A DNA stretch of 64,000 nt, from positions 164,912,394 to 164,976,393 of the forward strand of contig CP136069.1 in the NCBI GenBank assembly GCA_032622095.1. The letters are read 5' to 3'. The first letter of the stretch is position 1, and each line of letters starts with the position of its first letter. This stretch comes from Siphonodentalium dalli (taxonomy: Eukaryota > Mollusca > Scaphopoda > Gadilida > Siphonodentaliidae). The notes beneath the pieces were generated by a model, which was not told the DNA's origin, did not search any database, and saw only the letters and a list, made by a program, of their open reading frames with translations. This document shows positions 52,991-64,000 of the stretch, in pieces. Made by a program: the position numbers and the translations under genes.

Positions 52991-54412
52991 TCAAACGAAT
53001 TGTATAACACTATGGCATTCGCGTTCGTCATGCAAGGAACACTATTTTTGACAATAACTACTTGCGTTCGAGAGAGAAATAAGACATGTGTGTTGCTCTC
53101 TGCGTGTATCACTAACTGCTAGTGTTCTACAGTCATACAAACACATTATATGCGACAGTAGCCACTTGCGTGTGAGATAGACATTTACAGACATTTGCCA
53201 TTGTCATTAGATATTTGTATCTTAACTCGCTTCTCTTTCCCTCTTTTTCTGTATCTTTCTCTTTATATCTCTCTCCTCTCTGTGCTCATTCGCACTCCCG
53301 CGCTATCCATCTCTCATACACATTCCCTCTTCGCCTCTGCGTGAGTAGCAAATGTGTACAATACGTTACGCAATGTATATTTATACTAGCAGGTGACCCG
53401 ACTTCGTCCGGGCTTTGACCTTGAATTGACCATTTTGAAGGTGAAGGTCATGTCGGGGTAACGATTTGACCCGTCCAAAACACTCCCCTGACAAAAGTAG
53501 CCCTAGGTATAAAATTAGGTTAGAAGACCTCGCAAGGGATGAATTGAGGCCGAAGTGATTTCGAGTGACAAAAATGACGATGTCGGAAATAAAAAGATAT
53601 CTCGAACCCGGTGGTCGTATAATTCGATTTTTCATGGGACTCCACGCTTTAATTGTATTAGGCAATTATCGAAGAGACATAAACGCATTTATTAACAATT
53701 TTGCCAGCCGTGGGAAGATTCGTAGAAGCGAGTTCTATGCAATGGAAATGCATGTATATTTCCTATGTAACGGTTTAACAGTGTCTAAACGCTCTTTATC
53801 AACGACACTGCGGATACGAACGCTCTTTAACTATCACGCGATTAACCCCCACAATTCCAAGACGGCGGCAGTGGGAATGGAGAATGAGTGCCCGGAGCTT
53901 CTCAAAAGCAATGCGACGACACTTCATGTGGTATTTTACCCATATATAGGAAGTTTGGTCGAAATCCGTCCGGCAGTTTTCCCGGCCATAGCTAACACAC
54001 AAACAGACAGAAGTCCCAAAATATATATTAGACTAGCCGATGAGCCCGACGTTGTCCGGGCTATTCAAAAACCAAATTTCAAGTCGATAGTACGTTGTCC
54101 GGGCTATTCAAAAACCAAATTTCAAGTCGATAGCTCTACCCGTTTCCGAGATCTGGTCTGCGCATGCGCGAAACTGGCGTCGCACGGGCTCGGCGACCCG
54201 ATAAAATTCGTATCCGGGGCAAGATACATTCACACAGCAAATTTCAAGTCGATAGATCCACCCGTTTCCGAGATCTCGTCTGCGCATGCGCGAAGCTGGC
54301 GTCGCATGGGCTCGCCAATACGACAACGACGACCGCCTGGTCAAACTACACACACGTACCAAGTTTCGTCCCGATCGGTCGAGAATCGTAGATTTGTATA
54401 AATGACAGACAT

Positions 54413-54473
<61 letters not shown>

Positions 54474-54506
54474 GGTCTTCAAAATATATATGATATATGT
54501 TTGCCA
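52991..54506. repeat. Intergenic: microsatellites and interspersed repeats
   Basis: CT-rich stretch at 53225-53340. An ACAGACAG-tailed repeat (second copy of the 6.04-kb family) starts at 53386 and is split, resuming at about 53945-54020. A second related unit at 54030-54475 has an internal duplication (CAAATTTCAAGTCGATAG, three times) and ends in (AGAC)n at 54410-54468. The 278-codon open frame across it is not a gene. Confidence 0.65.
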
Positions 54507-55327
54507 CGGCCCTGGTAGCAATATCAGCTTAAACAATGAGATAGTACAATATTAAAGCATACCTAACATTCCATTCATTAATTCAGGACAACGCGCAATT
54601 GATCAGAAAGATCACATGTGAGCTGGTCGATATGTGTATTTATTGAAGTTCAACTGTGAAAAAGATTTGGCAGGTTATGGGTCTCCAGTGTTATCGAAAT
54701 GTAGGTCAGCTGATGTTCGGATAGAGTGGTCACGGACAACGAACGCCAGCTGGTAGTTCATTCATCCGTGCTATCCGTGTTCAGTCATCCGTCCGTTCGC
54801 TTTGGCCAAGGTCGAAGAGACGATTATCATAATGTACTCAGGCTTACCGCCCCTCACACGTGCATACAACACCCGTCACTCTCTCATGCTTACCACCCAT
54901 GTCACCCTCTCATTGTTACCACCCCTGTCACCCTCTCAGCCGGCTAACATAGAGATTAACTTCGATGGGTGATACAGTTGCAATGTTTTGTATTTTTCGC
55001 TGGTCACGGTCCATGATTTATTTTATGCCGAGGCTCGTATGTCGTATGTCCGATTTATCCTTTTACTGAAGCATATCAAAGTTTGTATTATTATTCAGTT
55101 CGTTCGAGCGAAGCCAGTTGGAACGTAAATTTGAATGAATTGATCAATAAAGGGTGTGTTTTTGTGCATATCCGCGTATTTGAATCATTTGATGGGGCCT
55201 ACACTATATATATCTCTGTGTGTGTATAACTGTTTCTGAATATCGGCGATCGAGTTGAGAGAGCAGTTACAATGTATATATAGTTGCATCTTATTTTGTT
55301 ATACGCAGCGGTGCTTCAAACTCCATA
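54507..55327. promoter_or_regulatory. 5' flank of esterase gene B
   Basis: The left edge aligns with the left edge of block A (GCAATATCAG...ACAATATTAAAGCATA). The last 150 bp before the ATG align with the A promoter, with TATATATA at about 55206 in place of the A TATA box. The middle (54650-55130) is unique and holds repeated CACCCCTGTCACCCTCTCA. Confidence 0.45.
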
Positions 55328-56093
55328 ATGTGTGACTGGAAACGATTAGGAGGAAACCGACGGCGATGTCGTCAACTTTCAGTCATATCTGGAATATTGT
55401 TTTGTTCAACTAACATAGCACTTGTGTTATTGTGTGGCTCCAACGCGTGGTTCTCGACAGATAAACCTCAGATGTTGACTCGAAAATCATGGATTCCATG
55501 TTGGGAAAACACCACAGTGGTTGATTGTGTTGAGGACTTCAGAAACTCTCGCCTAATACCAAACGACAAATGTGAATTGTCACGGAAATGTCCGAACTAT
55601 CACGAAGATGTTTTTCATGGGAAATGGTTCCCGCACGTTTACTCGAAAGGACATATGGATGAGATGGCTGAATTCCAAAGGCGCGTGAGATATATGTTTG
55701 ATAAAAATTGGAATTCGTTTCAGAGAGCAGATGGACATTGTGGGAACCAGTCATATTCCCAATCTATTCACTTTAGAGCAATTTGTGACGGTCAAGGTCT
55801 GACGCCATGCTGCTATAATGGCATCTGCACCAACATGCAATTATCGTCTTGCGCATGCGCGGATTGTTTCGATACGAGAAGGAAGATGCACGCCGAGCTT
55901 TCACATTGGGTGGTTGATAAATCTCAGTGTCAACCAACCGTATTCAACCAGAAGCTTTTCTGTTCCATTTTCAAAGGGAAAAGTTTCTATTTCATCGGCG
56001 ATTCCCTCTTAAGACACGTTCATTCGGCTCTTCTGATTATAGCTAACGGCGACTTCAACACCGGATCGCTCAATAATCACTCACATGATAGAG
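55328..56093 (+). CDS. SGNH/PC-esterase-like membrane protein B, exon 1
   Basis: Residues 1-255, same length as copy A and the same phase-1 donor GAG|GTATGC. Signal anchor at 17-37, GDS Ser226 and all Cys of the luminal part are kept. By eye about 29 substitutions from A, concentrated in the membrane anchor and the following stem. No frameshift or stop, so both copies look functional. Confidence 0.88.
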
Positions 56094-57414
56094 GTATGCA
56101 CATATACAAAACCATGAATACATGGTTCCGCCGACTTGGTTTTTAATTTTTTTATTGGAAAAACAATTTTACTGAAAAATGTTATATTCCAAAAAAGGTC
56201 AAATGCATTTAAATAAATAAATAGATGCCATTACTGGTATTAATTCGCTCACATCTCTCTCAATACACTCAATTTCCTTACTCACTACTTTCACTCACCG
56301 TGCAGGGACATAAACTTATATTATAATATAGAATTACTGTAGATAGTAGTTTTCAAGTTATTATATGGGAAGTTTCAGTTATACTTAGCTCTCAATATAG
56401 GTAACAGTGTTGGAAAGGTGGGACATCGGTTTTTTGGGGGAGAGGAGCGAGAATAATATACGTTACACAAGGGTCAAAGTCGCACTAGATTCAAGTCACT
56501 CAGTCGATTTTTAATATATATAGTCTGCTATTTATGTAAAGATTTTTCTATAATTTTTCGAGAATTCTGCGAGTTTCGAATGACATCGTGTGTTGTACTT
56601 CTCGCATTTCTATCTATATTCCAGCCCTTTGAGGAAACCATTAACAGCTAACTTTAGTACGATAGATATATTGTTTGACTGGAAGCCACAATAAATTTGC
56701 AGTATAGTTTCTGTTTATTCGAACATATTTATTGTGACCCACATAATTATATACATAGATATGTTACATGCATGGTAGAGAATGCTGATACATGATGGTA
56801 TGGGTGCCCAGGGGATCAGGGAACAAGTTACCTTACTTAGTGACGATCCTCTCCCCTGGCGGTCAGCTGCTGGTGATTTATAATCGATGATGGTGTTGCA
56901 GGAGGTAATTTAATAAGAATTGTGTTGTTTTTTGTGTAGAGGTCGGTGTCCCGTGTGATCACGAGTGGAGTCACGTGTGGGGCACCGTCTCCCAGGCATA
57001 CATGTTTGTGGCTGTGGCGGCTGTAATCTTCTCTACCCTGCACTGTAGTAAGAGGGGGTCTTATTGTTGTCCATTTGCTGTGTACATTTTCATAGAGTAT
57101 TTTGTTCTTTGGTTCCGAGATGGGAAAATGAGGTTTGTTTTAGTGTTAGCGGTGGTCTTACACGATAAATTCCATTCGGCAATCATGGTTGGAGGAACTT
57201 TGATTTAATGGGTCGTGTTCGTGTTCGTAAAATGGGTCGTGTTCGTAAAATATCGGATTTCTAATGCGATATTGAGATGTTTCATCAACGATAAGAGACA
57301 ACAGTTTTGTGATCTAGGAAATGCCTTGTTGTCCAATGTGTTGTGCCGAATATGCAGTTTGTGGGTATATGTCTATCGTTGAGTGGAGACCAGAACAGTT
57401 CACACAGTGCGCTC

Positions 57415-57441
57415 TATCTCTCTCTCTCTCTCTCTCTCTAT

Positions 57442-57529
<88 letters not shown>

Positions 57530-57556
57530 CTATCTATCTATCTATCTATCTATCTT
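57415..57556. repeat. (CT)n and (TATC)n microsatellite
   Basis: About 120 bp of nearly pure CT followed by six or more TATC units. The corresponding tract in gene A (47692-47760) is half as long. Confidence 0.95.
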
Positions 57557-58160
57557 CTGAGACAGACCGGATCAGACCAGTTATAATTTCACCGGCGTCG
57601 ATATTATAGGTTACAAGTAACTAAATAATTGATATTATGCCCCTTGGCATTTGTGTAGGGAAACTCGAGTCGGCATACAAAAAAAGTACCAACAGCTTAA
57701 TGGTGTTTAAAATCTTCGGTTGTTTAATGTGAACAAAAAAGAAATTCATAGGCTATGTTAATTCCTCGGCCATTTATGTGGGATTGTTCGTCAAGCGGCT
57801 ACATCGGACGCCAAATTTGGTAAGGGTGGGGGTATTTTTCTATACTGAAATTTTGTGCACAAAACTGAAGGGGGTAGTTGTGGAAATGCCAATTTATTTC
57901 CAGGAATAAGTATGGTAAGGCACCATTTCTTTTTTGACTACTTATGTCCGACGTGGAGTTATACACGCCCAAATATTTAAAGTTTGGCTCAGTATGGTAA
58001 TGAATCGTGGCCATGGCTTAACCCTAACACTGTCGCCTGTGGGAAATATTTAGTTGATTTTAACCTATAAGTGGTCGAGCTTCCGGGTGAGGCGATGCGG
58101 TGCGCATTATCCCTAATTGTTTCACCTTATTTCATGATGGATGTATATATGTTTTGAACA

Positions 58161-58686
58161 TTAAAGACACGGGCGGCGTTGGTGGGTGGGTATGATGTTA
58201 AAATATTCACCCCCGTCAAAAACCGCCATAAACAGAAAGAATAGTAAAATATAGACAGACTTTGTTCTTATACCATTCAGAAATATGGCATAAACAGTAT
58301 GTTATTGTCATTTTTTTCCCCTTTGTTATGTAAACAAAAGCAAAAAACGTTACGTTTCCTGGCTTTTGTTTACATCCGGATATGGTAAACATAAAGAGCG
58401 TTTTTTGTTACTGTTTTCCTGATATGGAAAAATAAAGAGCGTTTATAACATTTGTGTGTGACTTACCAATAGAATTGCGCTGTGTTATGTAAACAGAAGC
58501 ACAACTTCTGTAACACGAGCAGACTCTTGTTTACGTACACCATCGTACGTCTTGACGACAACATACTATTTATGCGCTGATTATGTTTGGCATATGAACA
58601 ACACTATATATATTTTAATATTCCTTTTGTTGATGGCGATTTGAACAAATATGAATTTTTCGAATGAACGCCGCCCGTGCCTTTAA
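58161..58686. mobile_element. TTAA-flanked MITE family 4 (copy 3)
   Basis: TTAAAGACACGGGCGGCGTT at the left, AACGCCGCCCGTGCCTTTAA at the right, an almost perfect 20-bp inverted repeat. The best-preserved ends of the family. Confidence 0.8.
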
Positions 58687-59184
58687 ATCGATTTTCTGTC
58701 GATTCACATGGAATTTGATTTTATTGTGACAATATGCTGGCTACTCGATTGCAAATTGCATTGATCTGGGTGTCCCGATGAAGATTTGATTGAATAGATA
58801 CGGCAAGATTGGTGCGACAAGTCACATGCTGAATCACTCGGTTGTCGAGAACTAAATCGAGGGAATCATCGCAAGGGAGAATACCATGGACTCAGTTTTG
58901 TCTAAAGGTTATCACCCATTGTTTTGACCATCGAGTCACCTGATCTACAGTTCCTCAAAAATTTCGCGCGCGCATGCACTCATCAAGTGACGGTTTGATA
59001 CCAAAGAAACAGACACGGCCCCTTTAAGCGTTTCGTCACAGTCTTGACTGTTCAATTTACTTGAACAAATTATCATTACGGTTTTCAATATATATTCCTC
59101 AGAAATGGCGATGCTATTTATTGTCAAGCAAATATATATGACCTTCGGTTATATCTCTTGATGACATAAACACATAGTCATTAA

Positions 59185-59960
59185 ACTGACATGGTTCATT
59201 CGAGCTTCCAAACTGTTTCTGTAAACTGGAAGGATGTATACGATAGGCTGACACGTGCACATTGTTTTATATGCCGGCTTCATAGGCTTTGCAAAATACT
59301 TTGACATGGTCATAGCCAAGCCTTGAAATAGTGTGTCTGTCATTTGCAGAATGAGGTCCCCAGAGGGTGAATTTAGTGATGCTACCCCCGCATAGTGGGC
59401 TAGCATCACCAAATTCACCCTCTGGGGACCTCATTCTGCTTACACCGCAGCAGAATGAGGTTCCCATAGGGTGAATTTGGTGATGCTAGCCCGCTATGCG
59501 GGGTAGCATCACTAAATTCACCATCTGGGGACCTCATTCTGCAAATGACAGACACCCTATCTCAAGGCTTGGTCATAGCCATTTTCCAGTTGCTTTTAAG
59601 TTTTCGCACAGAAGTTAAATAAACGCTCTTTGTTTTTAGAATATCAGGAATAGACGGAACACTATTTTCTGTTCCAACGTGTTCAAAGTTCTATTTTTAT
59701 TACTTCAATTAGTCTTTCTGTGACATATAATGTTTGTAGAAAGGTAGTTCAAGTATTTATCGACCTATTTTGATACCGGGAAAAATTTAAAAGCGAATAT
59801 TATTAGGTGTATTTAGGTGCACAAACCGCGAAGTACCTTTAAGTATTTCGCATAAGTATTTCATATTGACCTATGTCGTATATCACTCTTGAATTTACGT
59901 TCATATGCAGCATTTGTGGTCACATGTAACAATAAGGAGCGTTTCGCGTTAGTCTATTCC
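59185..59960. repeat. Dispersed repeat split by an hAT-like MITE
   Basis: TTCATTCGAGCTTCCAAACT and, beyond the MITE, ATACCGGGAAAAATTTAAAA and GCGAATATTATTAGGTGTA match 16150 and 26265-26395. Confidence 0.6.
59317..59571. mobile_element. hAT-like double-hairpin MITE (copy 4), perfect 8-bp duplication
   Basis: CAAGCCTTGAAATAGTGTGT to CTATCTCAAGGCTTG with GTCATAGC on both sides. Two tandem hairpins, each with AGAATGAGGT...GGTGAATTT arms. An 8-bp duplication is the hAT-superfamily size. No transposase. Confidence 0.92.
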
Positions 59961-60377
59961 TGATATGGAATTACTAGGTGTATTTCGGAGCGCAAACCTC
60001 CAAGTAGCTCCAATATTAGGGACCATTATACGACGCTATATAGAGCGAGATACATGTTGTAAATTTTAAAACTTTGTAATTGTAACTAAGTGCTCTGTGA
60101 ACCAACTGCATTCAATCTGACGTGCTAATTGACCTGAATACCCATGTCAAGCCGTCTCTTACCAAATCTTGAGTCTATAACTAATTATGTAGTCATTTGG
60201 CAGAAATCAAACTAATGACATGTATTACTTTATATAAGCACAGGAGCTTGGAATTTGGTCAAAACCCTTCTTTTATTGGCGGAACCACCACCCGGGACCA
60301 TAGGTCACGGAAGAAACGAAACAAAAAATTGTTGCCACCCATTTTGAACTCAACTGTATTCCTACAAAAAATATATT

Positions 60378-60412
60378 TTGACTGGATTTGATATGGCGGG
60401 TCACATATATAG
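60378..60412. mobile_element. Solo end of MITE family 2
   Basis: GACTGGATTTGATATGGCGG then GTCACATATAT is the exact right end seen at 9071-9100. No partner end or hairpin is nearby. Confidence 0.7.
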
Positions 60413-60976
60413 CAATGAAACGGGCAATGGTGCATGCTGGGAGATTTCGAGTTGCTTTAAATAAATTGTTATCTTCGGTAAAAAAAATTTGAGGGGGACT
60501 TTGCTGAGAAACAAAACTATATTGCGGCAACAGACACTGTAGAGCCTCACGTGATTTCGAGTTGATTCATTCAAAATGGCCGAGCGATCGCAAAAGCGAG
60601 CAGAAACGAGGGAAAGGGTAATAAACTATAGGATATTACTTCTGACGAAAGTTGTCAGTCGAAGGATTCTCCTATAGATGTATACATGGACTGGTGTATT
60701 CCACGAACCTCCGAGTGGAAACTTTGGTCAGAATGTTACAGAAAATTACTGAGTCTTTCGGAACAAATAAGCTATGAACTTGTTTCAAAAATAAACTAAC
60801 ATATGCTCGTAACAGTCAAACTGCTATGCTCCGTGTCAGTTCTTCATATATTATGTGTTTGTGCGCTTGCGCTCGCCTATGCCATTTCATGGTACTCACC
60901 AACCTCGAAGCCATGTGATTCCCCACCGTGTGCACGTCAATATAAATGCAGTATTTTGGAATTTTTTTCTTTTCAG

Positions 60977-61530
60977 AAAGAAGAGACGAGTGTTCCGGTA
61001 TGTTTGCTTTCACAGAAAAAGAATGTAGACACCTATTACAGTTAATGTCACGAGCATGTGGAGGGTCCGTTCGATTTGAATACCAAACATTCGGTGGACA
61101 CCACACGAACACCACTCGCCGTTATTACCAGAAACTCCGATCGCTAATCAATCAGACCGACACGTACGTCATTCTTAACTTTGGGGGTCACGACAGGTAC
61201 AATTCAACAACGGTCCTTGATCATTACATCGGACCGCCTGTTCGCTTCATGGAGGAGGAGCATGCGCAGTGGCCTGTCGTCGTCGTCATCTCTGCGCACA
61301 AACCCGGTCTTCTGAAACCGTTACGCTATGAACACGAACGAGAGCCATTTATCCGGGAGTTCAATTCGAAAGTAAAGACTGTCCTGAAGGATTCACGATG
61401 GAATTGGTTGGACGTATTCCATCTATCAGATGATATTTTCAGTTTCGATGGAACGCATTACGGATTGGGAGTTAATATGCTCAAAATTGATATTATTTTA
61501 CAATATTTATTAAACCTAATGTGCGTGTAA
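60977..61530 (+). CDS. SGNH/PC-esterase-like membrane protein B, exon 2
   Basis: Acceptor CTTTTCAG. Residues 256-439; about 15 substitutions from A. NFGGHD and FDGTHY are kept, with Asp413 and His416. One change next to block III (Ser329 to Arg) and changes at 341 and 373-374 could alter substrate choice. Stop TAA at 61528-61530. Confidence 0.88.
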
Positions 61531-63163
61531 GTTTTGTGGTTTTTATTTTTGAATGGGGTACGTATTTATAAGCGTCCATTGTTTTTCATACGAGTGTCAT
61601 GGCTGGATTCACACACAACCCCAGTGTATGCACACAATTCAGCAGTTTAAAAATAACCAGATCCCCCCCTGAAACTTCGTGACCCTGTCAGACGCTTACT
61701 GTTTCATGCAGAACTGATACATGTTTATGTACGTACGATATGATTTTGTCTTTTACCTCAGAGATAATGCACAAACCAGCAGTCACAGTTGTGTCCGGAT
61801 TTTATTGATATAGTCGCTTGTATAACCTACTGAAATTAGACGAATATGCTTCCACAATTGTCGAGATTGTCTATTTCCTCAGAGGAAACCCAAATATACA
61901 ACAACGTCGTAACATCTATTATTTTGCATTGTTCATAAATCTATTTTAGATACCAAACGATTCACTTAACATTAATAACTATACCACGGCATTATATCTA
62001 TATAGGAGAGGATCACGGGACCGGTGATCAGAAATCACCAATCACAAATCATCAGTCATCACCAAATGTTTGGAACATGTGCATTCCATTATATTAGTTT
62101 TGTTACCTTGGTTGTAAACATTTGTGTAAATATTGTTAGTGTAAACAACACTACACTAAATATTGTTGGGAGAGGGTCTGCATTATGTTTGTTGTAACTT
62201 GTGTCACAAACTTCCCTTGTAACTTTGTTTTGTTGCAATAATTATGTTTAAACCAACCTATTGAAGTACAAGCCTTGAGATAATGTGTCGGACATTTGTA
62301 GAATGAGTTCCTCAGTGGGTGAATTTAGTGACGCTATCCCGCATTGCGGGCTAGCGCCACCAAATTCACCTCCCGATGACCTAAATTTGCTTAGTCCGCA
62401 TCTGCCTAAGCAGAATGAGGTCCACAGAGGGTGAAATTGGTTATGCTAGACCGCTTTGCGGGGTAGCATCACTAAATTCACCCTCTGAGGACCTCTTTCT
62501 GCAAATGTCAGACACACTATGCCAAAGCTTGTTGAAGTAAGAAGCGAACTTTTGCTAACTACAAACTTGTTTTGCGACGAATTAGTCGAATTTTTCGACA
62601 GTTGGAAATTTCAGACCAAAAAAATTGGTTAAATGGTTCTGATATTTTGATTTTCTAACCAGTATTTATTGTGAATTTGCTATATATTTTTTTACCTTTG
62701 GTCAATTTTGTTTAACTGGGATGGCCATGGGTTAATGGTCAGGGGACTTCAGCTGGTATAAAACTGGACACAATGTTGTGTCCATCTAAAATTTACAATT
62801 AATTGCACACAAGTTGACCCATCTATAACAGATGCACTTTAGATGGCAATTGTATAACAAAAACAAGAGATTTACCTTGAACATTTCTTGATTCCTGATT
62901 CACTGTAAACATGTTCTTGAACTAAATTTTCAAATAATTATCAAATTTACTATTCTTCTACTAAAATTATTACCCTCAGCAAATAAAAGTAGTGATAAGG
63001 TAAGTGAATCCCAAAAATATATTATTGACTCTAACAAATAGCCTGACAAAATTGTGGTTCTGGTCATGTCAAGTGAGCTCACCTAATCCAAAAGATTCCC
63101 AACGTTTCGACAAATTGCCTCCATATTTTGCCATAATATTTGCCACTTTGTGAATGAAGCCAA
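61531..63163. repeat. 3' flank of esterase B, duplicated block
   Basis: Aligns with the 3' flank of gene A to the word GTGAATGAAGCCAA, where homology stops. Contains an hAT-like MITE. No gene. Confidence 0.75.
62269..62531. mobile_element. hAT-like double-hairpin MITE (copy 5)
   Basis: CAAGCCTTGAGATAATGTGT to CCAAAGCTTG, flanked by TTGAAGTA on both sides (perfect 8-bp duplication). Same site as copy 3. Confidence 0.92.
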
Positions 63164-64000
63164 TCATCTAAAAGTATTCAGTGTGTACCGCTTCATATCG
63201 AAATGTATAGAGGATCTCCAGCTAGTTATGTTGGGATATAAGATTTTATGAAACGTGTTTGATAAATTTAATTCACAACGAGTCGTAGAGTTTCATAAAA
63301 TCTCATATCCCAACATAAAGGGTTGAAGATCTGTATATCACATACAAAAACTAGAGCTGCATGCCTTTTTAACAGATCAAAAGAAGTTGCAAAATGCATG
63401 CTCCGCCCGGGAAGCACTCCCCTCTTCGTAACTATAGTGAGAGATAAGAACAAATGTAATGGATTTTATAAATGATGTAATAGGGGTTTCATGTGATATA
63501 TACTAGTACCCCATGGTGATCGATTCGGCAAATCAAAAAAAGAGAATTAGATTGGTCATGCGGATATATAAGACATGAACTTTTGCTATCTACAATCACG
63601 GGCCAATCTCGAATTAATTGTGTTAACTCATGCAGCAAACAAAGCAGGACCTCTATATCATCAGACAACACACATATCCACGGTCGTTTCAATTGTCGCC
63701 AATTTTCTGACTGGAAGACTTGATTGTAATTGATATTTTATTTCTCGTGTGAACGCATCCTATAAACCTGAGATATTCTTTATTTTTCTCACGGAATACG
63801 TTGCTGATCGAGGGGGGTGCGGATAAAATTTCGGGACACATAGGCCGGGGTGGGCGTGTCATCATCAGCTCAAAAATCGTTTTTTTCCGCAAGCTGAAAA
63901 TTATTTCTTCATGCCTTTTTTCAAAAATACCCAGAAATGGCAATACGCATTTTATACTGAAGTATATACTACATATAGCAGCATATATTGTTATATATTA
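63164..64000. other. Right edge: one hairpin, no gene
   Basis: Inverted repeat at 63228-63316 with 27-bp arms (ATGTTGGGATATAAGATTTT / AAAATCTCATATCCCAACAT). 63810-63920 resembles the G-rich dispersed repeat at 44340-44410. No coding signal. Confidence 0.6.

Larger units (their letters stand above)
56094..60976 (+). other. Intron of esterase gene B with a 2.9-kb insert
   Basis: 4,883 bp. 56094-57556 and 60480-60976 align with the A intron; 57557-60479 does not. The insert carries a family-4 MITE, a dispersed repeat, an hAT-like MITE and a family-2 MITE end. A long (CT)n plus (TATC)n microsatellite at 57415-57556 sits at the left junction. Confidence 0.8.

Noticed and set aside
53565-54401. 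278-codon + strand ORF
   Set aside because: It runs through two interspersed repeats with internal duplications, shows no domain, and has no splice or promoter context.
57321-57609. Three overlapping Leu/Ser repeat ORFs
   Set aside because: Product of the (CT)n tract in the esterase B intron.

Overview
The window is AT-rich, intron-rich eukaryotic DNA. Spliceosomal introns, TATA/CCAAT promoters, non-LTR retrotransposon debris, MITEs and many minisatellites point to an invertebrate animal. A lophotrochozoan (mollusc-like) genome is my best guess, but it rests on general character and not on a diagnostic gene. No prokaryotic, viral or CRISPR features were seen.

Three protein-coding loci stand out. 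(1) About 0.5-3.5 kb, + strand: a small C2H2 zinc-finger gene with a TATA/CCAAT promoter, a non-coding first exon and two coding exons (391 aa). (2) 6.6-35.6 kb, - strand: eight phase-compatible exons of a p55-type MAGUK (MPP family; start codon, L27N, L27C, PDZ and SH3). The Hook/guanylate-kinase end is not in the window. It is presumably left of position 1, in which case the zinc-finger gene is nested antisense in an MPP intron. (3) 45.4-48.9 kb and 55.2-61.5 kb, + strand: a tandem pair of two-exon genes, each 439 aa, for a type II membrane SGNH/PC-esterase-like protein, about 90% identical. They lie in a 6-9 kb duplicated block with a LINE carcass between them.

The rest is repeats. The MPP introns carry large minisatellites. 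A 66-bp array starts exactly at the 5' splice site of the third coding exon, and each unit is a copy of the last 55 nt of that exon plus 11 nt of intron. A 28-bp array followed by a 69-bp array starts at the donor of the first coding exon and likewise repeats a donor-like sequence. So two donors of one gene seeded arrays of decoy donors. A 49-bp array lies elsewhere in the first intron.

A second theme is a 69-nt near-perfect hairpin module (27-bp arms, pre-miRNA-like size). It occurs twice, in opposite orientation, inside MITEs, and the same core is carried by three MITE families with different terminal inverted repeats (two flanked by TTAA). Other mobile elements are hAT-like hairpin MITEs with 8-bp target duplications, a third TTAA-flanked MITE family whose insertions sit inside duplicated target DNA, and several LINE 3'-end fragments.

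Right of 35.6 kb, apart from the esterase pair, I see only repeats, microsatellites and DNA in which I recognise nothing.
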